64,000 nucleotides of DNA from Ailurus styani. Lineage: Eukaryota > Chordata > Mammalia > Carnivora > Ailuridae. How positions within the stretch are numbered: the first letter of the stretch is position 1; each line of letters starts with the position of its first letter. Made by a program: the position numbers and the translations under genes. Location of the stretch: positions 1,165 to 65,164 of the forward strand of contig LNAC01001913.1 in assembly GCA_002007465.1 (NCBI GenBank), in the 5' to 3' direction. The notes beneath the pieces are model-generated. The model made no database searches and was not told where the DNA came from. It saw only the letters and a list, made by a program, of their open reading frames with translations. Shown piece by piece: positions 56,128-64,000 of this stretch.

Positions 56128-56630
56128 ATAATTAAGGAAAAACTTGTACTCAAAATATTAAAAGGTGTTAGCTAAAACATTTTTAAAATTGTGTCATGAG
56201 AATAGACAGTGTCATGAAGTGAACAGAAAGCTTAGAAACAGAACTGTATACAAAATTAGAATATAATGTTTATGATTTTTCAAACCAATGTGGAAAGGAT
56301 AAATTAATATATGGTGTTGTGACCACTGGTTAATTCTAATTAAATTAAATTAAGTCCCTGGATCATACCAAAATTGATTCAAAGTTAAATATGTATTATA
56401 ATGGAAGAAAAGAATACAAATAATGCTGGAAAAATATGTGAGTGTTTATATACTTAGGGGATGAAGAAGGTCTTTCTAAGTGTGACACCAAAGCCAGATA
56501 CTGTATGGGAAACCACTGGTATATCTACCACAAAAAATTAAGCTTTTATACATTAATAACTACTACAGTCAAAATTAAAATGCAGATTACACACTTAGAA
56601 AACATTACAGCATATATAATAAAAGATTGA
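56128..56630 (+). repeat. Degenerate old L1 ORF2 flanking the retrovirus (right)
   Basis: Phrases such as AATGTGGAAAGGATAAATTA, AATATATGGTGTTG and TAAGTGTGACACCAAAGCC resemble the later part of ORF2 in sense orientation. The match is weak and the frame is lost. Confidence 0.5.
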
Positions 56631-56649
56631 TATTCTTTTTTTAAAAAGA

Positions 56650-56839
56650 TTTGATTTATTTATTTGACAGAGAGAGAGAGAGAGATTACAAGTAGGCAGA
56701 GAGGCAGGCAGAGAGAGAGAGGAGGAAGCAGGCTCCCTGCCGAGCAGGGATCCCGATGTGGGGCTTGATCCCAGGACCCTGAGATCATGACCTGAGCCGA
56801 AGGCAGAGGCTTTAACTCACTGAGCCACCCAGACACCCC
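56650..56839 (-). mobile_element. CanSINE
   Basis: Antisense copy with tail TTAAAAAGATTTGATTTATT, a GAGAGAGAGAGAGATTACAA block and end GAGCCACCCAGACACCCC. The flanks AAAAGATTGATATTCTTTT and AAAAGATGGATATTCTTTT form a 19-bp duplication with one difference. Confidence 0.97.
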
Positions 56840-56869
56840 AAAAGATGGATATTCTTTTATTAAAATGTA

Positions 56870-57625
56870 ATTTCAAACTTAGAGAAAAGTTCCAAGAATA
56901 CTACACAGAATTTCTGTTCATCCTTCATCCAGATATTCTAAATGTCTGTATTGTCTCAATTTGTTTGCTCTATTCCCTTTCTCTCTATCTTCTCCCTTCC
57001 TTCTCCACCCAAACTCATTATCTTTCTCTATTTCCCTCTTCTGTCTCTCTGTCTACATACACAGACACAAACACACACAGATACACACACACAATTTTAT
57101 TTTTTCTGAACTATTTGAGAGTGACTTTCAGGTATGACTCCCCTTTTTTTCTAAACTCGTTAGTGTATGTTTCCAAAAAAACAAGGCATTTTTATACATA
57201 ATCTCAGCACACATATCAAAATTAATAACTTGACATTGATAGAATATTATTATCTAGTATACAGAACTTATTAAATTTTTGCCAATTGTCCAAATATTGT
57301 CCTTTATAGCAAAAGAAAATTCAGCATTATGTGGTGTGTTCAGTTGTAATGTCTCTTTGGTCTTCTTTTATCTGAAAAATTTACCAAGCCTTTTTTTTTT
57401 GCATTCACAACATCAACATTTTTAAAGTGTAAAGGCCTCTAATTTTGTACAATGTCTCTCAATTTGGGTTTGTATGATATTTCTCATGATTAGTTTCATA
57501 TTAAGCATTTTTTTGCAGCAGTACCACAGAAGCAATTCTGAATTTTAGTGCATCATATCAAGAGGGTGCATTCTGTTGCTTAGTCCCATTATTGGAAATA
57601 TTTAGTTGCATCACTTGGTGTTGTA
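56870..57625 (+). mobile_element. Ancient L1 3' end (L1M/L1ME-type)
   Basis: Blocks in sense order: AACTTAGAGAAAAGTTCCAA, CTGAACTATTTGAGAGTGAC, TTGACATTGATAGAATATTA, CCAATTGTCCAAATATTGTC and GTACCACAGAAGCAATTCTG. This is a familiar old L1 3' UTR. The CA-rich tract at 57057-57092 lies inside it. The 118-codon frame at 56845-57201 is translated UTR, not a gene. Confidence 0.7.
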
Positions 57626-58150
57626 GGGAAGGAAAAATAATTTTTCCTTCACCCTTCTAGGTTCTTGCCTGTGACCATTCCATAATAAAAGATTAACAGG
57701 GGAAAAGCAAACAGAATTTGAATAACATGTATACCTGCTGTATACATGGCAGATACCCAGGAAAAACTAACTCCTTGAAATGGCCCAAGCCACCACCTTA
57801 AATACCATCTCCAGCTAAAAACAAAAGATGTCTGGTGGTGGTGGTAGAAAAACCAGTAATGGGCAGTTACCAGGAGAAGCCCAGGTAACAGGGATATTGT
57901 CATGCAGATTTAAGTCAGTGCCTTCTCCACTGATATGAGTTTCTAGAGATAGGACATCTTTCTCTTCCTGATACAGAGAGGGAGACTTCTTTAAAATGGA
58001 GAATTTCCTTATAAATGTAAATGTCTCTTACAAAAGGTAATATTTGCTCATTTCTGGAGCTGCTTCTGTCTGCAGATTGTTAAAAATAACCTGCATAAAA
58101 TAATCCTTATGTCATAGGGGCATATTTTGGGGTGACAAATTCTGTTTCCC
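57626..58150 (+). repeat. Unassigned dispersed repeat, copy 2 (best preserved)
   Basis: Collinear with 23232-23995 over about 500 bp and more weakly with 29075-29745. Shared blocks include GCAGATTTAAGTCAGTGCC, TTCCTGATACAGAGAGGGAG and AAAATAATCCTTATG. It has no coding potential and no visible terminal repeats. Confidence 0.7.
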
Positions 58151-58159
58151 ATTAATATC

Positions 58160-59070
58160 TGTAAGGATTCTCCACTATGAAATAGTTGGTAATCATCTTG
58201 TGGGGATATACTTTGAGACTATGCAAATATCCTGTTTAGAATTGACAATTTGCAAACACTTTAATATTGAAGATCAGTTAGATGAACTATGGCATGTACA
58301 ATGGAATATAATACAATCTGTATAATATAAAATAATGCTTAGATTGTGGAAAGATGTTTTTATGTATTTTTTAAAAGAAAAGCCAATTAAAGTGCAGTAA
58401 ATACACTATTCTCTTATATTTTACACATACATTTTCCAAGCCTGGACAGAGATATATGTTGCTACAGGTTGGATATCCACAAAAACAGACTCTGAAATAG
58501 ATAATGGCATGAAGGAAGTTTATTAAGCTGTACTTTCAATTTCAACACCTGTATGTAGGGAAGGAAAGAAATATGATGGAGCAGAGGAGAAAGTTGGGCT
58601 GAGAGTTAGCCACAACCAGCTGTCATTTGACTCCATGGGATGACTTTTGTTAGTTATCTTGAGTTAAGGAAGGGGATAAGGTGGAGGAAAAGTGAAGCCT
58701 TTTAACCACATAGCAATCAGTCATTGTATGCAGACTGGCCCTGGAAAGGAGCTGTGACTTTAGTGTCTCTTGTCAGGGAAGGAATTTCCCAAGAAGGGCT
58801 GAAAGTTAACAGCCACAACATTTCCAGTACATTGGGAGATAGACTGTTTTAGCCTAAAATGGGGATTTGGGTGGCATAGCACAGCATCCATGACACAATG
58901 TTACTGATATTATTACTGATTGTTTGTAATTTCTTTTTTTGCCTCATTATATTTTATAAATGTTCTACAATAAACACATACAATACTTAAAATTTGTAAT
59001 TTTTTTCCAAAGAGAAAATTGCTATACTTCTTTGAAAAAGAAATGCTGATGTTCCCAGAATACTGCGGTA
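58160..59070. other. Unassigned sequence, possibly an old LTR at 58440-58880
   Basis: Part of this stretch (GGAAGTTTATTAAGCTGTAC near 58515) could be the antisense polyadenylation region of a diverged LTR, but no ends or duplication are visible. I see no gene. Confidence 0.3.
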
Positions 59071-59074
59071 AGAA

Positions 59075-59361
59075 TATTGAATATTTCTTTAGAGGTAGAA
59101 TGGTATAATGAGTTTTGGTGCTTCATGAAACTGGTTTCAGATCCACTCAGGTTTATGGTCGTAGGAGTTAATATCCTTGATATCTTACTTACTATCATCA
59201 AATTTCAGAGCCTAACTTGTAGTTATGGAAGGCTGAGAGTGTGGTGAAGGGGTCCAGATTAGGGTTTAATACCTATTTTGATACCTATTTTGAAAGAATG
59301 TTTTGAATGTGACAATGATAATATTGCTAATGTGGTTGCCACAAAGTAACACCTCAATAAA
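59075..59361 (+). repeat. MIR SINE relic
   Basis: TAATGAGTTTTGGTGCTTCA and TTTCAGATCCACTCAGG near the start, and AAAGTAACACCTCAATAAATG at the end. This fits the MIR/L2-type 3' terminus in sense orientation. It is strongly diverged. Confidence 0.45.
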
Positions 59362-59376
59362 TGCTATTCATTATTT

Positions 59377-59572
59377 TTTTTTAAAGATTTTATTTATTTA
59401 TTTGACAGAGAGAGAGAGAGATCACGAGTAGGCAGAGAGGCAGGCAGAGAGAGAGGAGGAAGCAGGCTCCCCGCAGAGCAGGGAGCCGGATGCGGGCCTC
59501 GATCCCAGGACCCTGAGATCATGACCTGAGCTGAAGGCAGAGGCTTTAACCCACTGAGCCACCCAGGCGCCC
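59377..59572 (-). mobile_element. CanSINE, near-consensus
   Basis: Antisense copy with tail TTTAAAGATTTTATTTATTT, the GATCACGAGTAGGCAGAGAG block and end GAGCCACCCAGGCGCCC. The duplication TGCTATTCATTATTT is exact at 59362-59376 and 59573-59587. It inserted at the 3' end of a MIR relic. Confidence 0.98.
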
Positions 59573-59589
59573 TGCTATTCATTATTTGT

Positions 59590-60260
59590 TCATTTATTTA
59601 GACTATGTATTTTCTTAAATGCTCTAGACTTTCCTGTTTGTTTAAAAATATTATCTATACACTTGATGTCTTCCCAGAAGTTATCTCTTCACTAAATTCT
59701 AGAAGAGTTAAAAATTAGAAAAAAAAATTGAAAGTACTCAAATTTAGAACCTCTCAGGAATAGAGGCAAGGCATTCTTGAGGTATTTGCTTAACTCTTTA
59801 TTTTCAACTAAATGTTCATTTATCAAAAAAATGAATGAGAACAAGGGAAAAGTGATAGATTGTGTTGTCATGTATTAAACAAATTTCTAGATTTAAAGGT
59901 ATATAATTTTTCTTGGATTTGTTTAGCACTACGCTTGATTTAAAAATGTTCTTTTAATATCATGTCTTATGCATTATAGTAAAATCAACCATCTGTATAA
60001 AATTTAAATTTTCATGACTACTTATAGAAAAACTTGTAAGAAAGCACAGTATGTTCAGTTAAAAGAAAATTATTTGCATTCAGCTTTATATACTGGGCAA
60101 TATTAATTGAAATTAAAGTTTAGAAAATTTAATCATGGTTTTTATGTCATGTATTCTTTGCCAGTATTGCTATCTCTGTGAAAATTCATTTTTTTATTCC
60201 ATAAATTATTTTCCCTTTAATTCATTTAAATCTCAGCGTATATCATTAACTTGAGCTGAT
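59590..60260. other. Unique AT-rich sequence, no gene recognised
   Basis: No repeat or exon that I can support before the L1 5' end. Confidence 0.5.
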
Positions 60261-61554
60261 GAAAAATAAAATAAAATTTCTGGGAGGAGCAAGATGACAG
60301 GAGGAGTAGGAGACCGATTATCATCAGGTTCCAGGAATTCACCCAGATAGTTATCAAACCAGTCTGAACACCTACAAATCCAACAGGAGATCGAAAAGAA
60401 GAGCAGCAATTCTAGGAACAGAAAATCAACCACTTTCTGGAAGGTAGGATGTGCGGAGAATTAAATATGAAGCAATGGGAAGTTAGACCCCGGGGAGCGG
60501 GGCTGGCTCCCAGCAAGTGAGAGAGCAATGGAGCACAAAATCAGAACATTTAGAAGTCTGCTTCACTGAGGGATGTCGCCCCAGAGGCTAAGTGGGGGCT
60601 GACGCACTCGTGGGGACAGTGTGGTCTCAGGACCCACAGGGATACAAAAAGACCAGGGGTGTCTGAGAGCAAGGGAGCTGCCAGGTATCATAGAGGGGAA
60701 GCCGACTGGTGAGATGGAGCCAAGTTGAAGAGGGATCTCTCCACTCAGGGTTACCTGAAATTGGGATCCAAAGCACAGTTGGGACATGCTCTTTGAGCAG
60801 GAACCCCAAAAGTGGCATATCTGGAGGGACCCAATTCTTCATCCTCTGGAAGAAGTGGCATGAGAGCATGCTGCAGGAATCTGCTGGGTTTGGAGATACT
60901 AAATGGGGCTGTGCACCAGAGATAGAAATGCTTGGTCAAAGGCTGGGTGAGCTCAGAGTGCAGCCAGAGACCAGGGAGATGGGAGGGACTAACTGCTTTC
61001 GCTGAGGATGCACTGAGGAGTGGGGTACCAAGGTATCTGCTTCTCCGGGTGGGAGAATCAGAGGCCTCCATTTTCTTTCCCATCTTCCAAAGCTGTATGG
61101 AAAGCGTTCAGGGAACAAAAGCTCCCAAGAGCAAACCCGAGCCGATTACTTAGCCTGGCCCCTGGGAAGGGCGGTGCAATTCCTCCTCGGGCAAAGACAC
61201 TTGAGAATTACAGCAATAGGCCCTTCCCCCAGAAGATCAGCAAGAACATCCAGCCAAGACCAAGTTCACAAATCACTGAGAATTGTGGAACTCAAAGCTA
61301 GGGGAAACAACACATAGAATTCATGTATTTTTCCTCATGGTCCATTAGTTGTTCAAAGTTAAATTTTTTGAATTTTAATTTTTTCTTACTCTTTTCTTTT
61401 AAATTTTTTCCTCTTTCCTATTTTAACGTTTTTAACTGTTTTATCTTATCAATATCTTTTTAAAAATCTTTTTTAACTTTCATTGTTATAGTCATATTTT
61501 ACCCCTTCATTATATTTAACCTTATTTTTTGTATACATAGAGGGTCTGTTCAAT

Positions 61555-61620
61555 TCACCAGTCTAATAGATACAGTTATAGATATAGATATACAGATATA
61601 GATATCTATAAAAAGATAAA
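61555..61620. repeat. GATA-type simple repeat in L1 leader
   Basis: Repeated GATATA/GATATAGATA units between the L1 5' UTR and ORF1. Confidence 0.7.
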
Positions 61621-61660
61621 AAAGAAAGAATATATTTTAGAAAGTATATATATTTTTTCC

Positions 61661-62438
61661 ATGTTAAAAAGCATGGAAGATAATAGAGAATCCCTCATTA
61701 GAGAAATAAAAATTCTTTCTGGAGAAATAAAAGAACTAAAATCTAACCAAGTTGAAATTTAAAAACTATTAATGAGGTGAAATAAAAAATGGAGACTCTT
61801 ACTGCTAGGATAAATGAGGCAGAAGACAGAACTAGTGATATAGAAGACCAAATGAGAGAGAATAAAGAAGCTGAGGAAAAGAGAGACAAACAACTACTGG
61901 TCCATGAGGGGAGAATTTGAGAGGTAAGTGATACCATAAGATGAAAAATATTAGAATAATTTGGATCCCAGTAGAAAAAGAAAGATAGAGAGGGGCAGAA
62001 TGTATATTGGAGCAAATTATAGCACAGAATTTCCCTAATTTGGCGAAGGGAACAAGCATCAAAATCCAGGAGGCACAGAGAAACCCCCTCAAAATCAATA
62101 AAAATAGGTCCACACCCCATCATCTAATAGTAAAACTTACAAGTCTTAGTGACAAAGAAAAAGCCCTGAAAGCAGCTCGGGACAAGAGGTCTATAACATA
62201 CAATGGAAGAAATATTAGACTGAGAGCAGACCTATCGACAGAGACCTGGCATGCCAGAAAGGACTGGCATGATATATTCAGAGCACTAAATGAGAAAAAT
62301 ACACAGCCAAGAATACTACATCCAGCTAGGCTGTTATTGAAAATAGGAGAAATAAAAAGCTTCCAGGGCAAACAAAAACTAAAGGAATTTGCAAACACCA
62401 AGCCATCCCTACAGGAAATACTGAAAGTGGTCCCCTAA
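61661..62438 (+). pseudogene. L1 ORF1 remnant
   Basis: The N-terminal coiled-coil part (61661-62000) is Glu/Lys-rich but broken by stops. The last 143 codons (62007-62438) are open: IAQNFPNLAKGTSIKIQEAQ, KINKNRSTPHHLIVKL (RRM region), then LNEKNTQPRILHPARLLLKI and the C-terminal domain to LQEILKVVP before a stop. ORF1p is the RNA-binding chaperone of L1. This copy lacks an intact N-terminal trimerisation domain. Confidence 0.85.
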
Positions 62439-62519
62439 GGAAAGAGAGAGCCTAAAAGAAATATATTTCAGAAAGGAAGAGACACAATATACAATAACAG
62501 GCACCTTACAGACAATACA

Positions 62520-64000
62520 ATGGCACTAAATTCATATCTCTCAATAGTTACCCTGAATGTAGATGGTCTAAATGCCCCATTAAAAGACACAGGGTATCAG
62601 AATGGATAAAAAACCAAGACCCATCGATATGCTGTCTACAAGAAACTCATTTTAGGGCAACTGGGTGGCTCAGTGGGTTAAAGCCTCTGCCTTCATCTCA
62701 GGTCTTGATCTCAGGTTCCTGGGATCAAGGTCTGCATCGGGCTCTCTGCTCGGCAGGGAGCCTGCTTCCTCCTCTCTCTCTGCCTGCCTCTCTGCCTACT
62801 TGTGATCTCTCTCTCTCTGTGTCAAATAAATAAATAAAATCTTTAAAAAAATTAAAAAAAAAGAAACTCATTTTAGACCCAAAGTCACCTCCAGATTTAA
62901 AGTGAGGCACTGGAAAAAATGTACCATGCTAATGGACATCAAAAGAAAGCTGGAGTGGCAATCCTTATATCAGATAAATTAGATTTTAAGCCAAAGACCA
63001 TAATAAGAGATGAGGAAGGGCACTGTATCATACTTAAAGAATCTATTCAACAAGAAGATCTAACAATTGTAAATATCTATGCCACTAACATGGGAGCAGC
63101 CAATTATATAAACCAATTAATAATAAAATCAAGAAACACATTGACGATAATAAAATAATAGTAGAGGATTTTAACACCCCCTTACTGAAATGGACCGATC
63201 ATCTAAGCAAAAGATCAACAAGGAAATAAAGGCTTTATATGACACCCTGGACCAGATGGACATCACAGATATATTCAGCACATTCCATCCCAAAACAATA
63301 GAATACACATTCTTCTCTAGTGTACATGGAACATTCTCCAGAATAGACCACATTCTGGGTCACAAATCAGGTCTCAACCGGTTCCAAAAGACTGGGAACA
63401 TTCCCTGCATATTTTCAGACCATAATGCTCGGAAACTAGAACTCAACCACAAGAGGAAAGTTGGAAAGAACTCAAATACATGGAGGCTAAAGAACGCCCT
63501 ACTAAAGAATGAATGGGTCAACTGGGAAATTAAAGAAGAATTAAAAAACTTCATGGAAACAAATGTAAATGAAAACACAACTGTTCCAAATCTTTGGGAC
63601 ACAGCAAAAGCAGTCCTGAGAAGATATTATATAGCAATCCAAGCCTTTCTCAAGAAACAAGAAAGGTCTCAAGTACACAACCTAACACTACACCTAAAGG
63701 AGCTGGAGCTAGAACAGTAAAGAAAGCCTACACCCAGCAGGAGAAGATAAATAATAATCAGAGCACAAATCAATGAAATAGAAACTGAAAGAACAGTGGA
63801 ACAAATCAATGATACTAGGAATTGTTCCTTTGAAAGAATTAATACGATTGATAAACCCCTGGCCAGACTTATCCAAACGAAATGAGAAAGGACTCAAATT
63901 AATAAAATCATGAATGAAAGAGGAGAGATCACAACCAATACCAAAGAAATACAAACAATTATAAGAACATATTATGAGCCACTCTACACCAGCAAATCTG
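62520..64000 (+). pseudogene. L1 ORF2 N-terminal remnant (endonuclease)
   Basis: Starts MALNSYLSIVTLNVDGLNAP, the usual ORF2 beginning 80 bp after ORF1. A frame break precedes QNG-stop, and a CanSINE inserts at 62655. The endonuclease resumes with HFRPKVTSRFKVRHWKKMYH and KKAGVAILISDKLDFKPKT. The VGDFNT catalytic motif is altered to VEDFNT and followed by a stop. A further 176-codon frame (63190-63720) keeps FSRIDHILGHKSG and the SDHNARKLELN motif. The reverse transcriptase lies beyond the window. Confidence 0.87.
62655..62860 (+). mobile_element. CanSINE inside L1 ORF2
   Basis: The head GGGCAACTGGGTGGCTCAGT is followed by GGGTTAAAGCCTCTGCC and tail CAAATAAATAAATAAAATC. The exact duplication AAGAAACTCATTTTA (62640-62654 and 62861-62875) consists of L1 ORF2 sequence, so this insertion is younger than the L1. 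Confidence 0.97.

Larger units (their letters stand above)
60280..64000 (+). mobile_element. L1 with 5' UTR, ORF1 and ORF2 start (runs off window)
   Basis: The 5' end near 60280 reads GGGAGGAGCAAGATGACAGG, like an L1 promoter start. A GC-richer 5' UTR to about 61320 is followed by an AT-rich stretch with GATA-type repeats (61555-61620), ORF1 (61661-62438) and ORF2 (from 62520). A CanSINE interrupts ORF2. Both frames have several breaks, so it is inactive. It is the only sense-strand L1 here that keeps its 5' end. Confidence 0.85.

Noticed and set aside
60709..61301. Several 73-110 codon frames on both strands
   Set aside because: All lie in the L1 5' UTR, which is GC-richer and accumulates chance open frames.
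1..64000. CRISPR arrays, bacterial operons, riboswitches, phage or plasmid systems
   Set aside because: No regular spacer-repeat arrays, Shine-Dalgarno-led operons or bacterial codon structure. The repeat content is entirely mammalian.

Overview
This is a stretch of repeat-rich mammalian nuclear DNA, almost certainly from a caniform carnivore and most likely a mustelid (ferret, mink, otter or badger type). The evidence is 19 copies of the carnivore tRNA-Lys-derived SINE (CanSINE). Most carry the GTGGGTTAAAGCCTCTGCC head that I associate with mustelids, and most are flanked by target-site duplications readable by eye. The L1 tails are also of carnivore type. I see no host protein-coding exon, no functional RNA gene, no CRISPR array and nothing bacterial. 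The window looks intergenic or deep intronic, and essentially every long open frame is a remnant of a mobile element.

Layout. 1-26 kb is AT-rich unique sequence with scattered CanSINEs, old MIR, L2 and MER5-like fossils, three L1 3' pieces and a clean 423-bp solo LTR (24654-25076, 5-bp duplication GTTAC). 26.6-28.4 kb holds an L1 fragment with a 5' inversion (twin-priming signature), followed by a Tigger-like DNA transposon relic. 31.6-35.5 kb is a pile-up of an ORF1-type L1/HAL1-like element, L1 tails nested inside an older L1, and a SINE. 38.7-50.2 kb is nearly continuous L1, mostly antisense. It includes a long element whose ORF2 is joined to its 5' UTR with no ORF1, and a scrambled junction near 40.4-42.8 kb marked by two sets of inverted repeats. 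56.9-60.2 kb has an old L1 tail, an unassigned repeat and SINEs. 60.2 kb to the right edge is a degenerate sense-strand L1 that starts at its 5' UTR and runs into ORF2.

The most informative element is a defective class I endogenous retrovirus (51099-56126, minus strand). It has two LTRs, a primer-binding site that I read as matching the 3' end of tRNA-Phe, and recognisable gag, protease, integrase and env remnants. It has lost most of capsid, all of reverse transcriptase/RNase H and most of env. A second, unrelated LTR sits where reverse transcriptase should be, a piece of integrase is duplicated, and key catalytic residues are changed (protease DTG to DMG; integrase Glu to Lys). It cannot make a virus.

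I looked for an undescribed biological system and did not find one. The points most worth checking are the history of the retrovirus (shared integrase mutation, nested LTR, and an N where the outer target duplication should be), the inverted-repeat rearrangement at 40-42 kb, and an unassigned ~0.5-kb repeat present three times in the same orientation. Family names and element ends come from reading by eye and should be taken as approximate.
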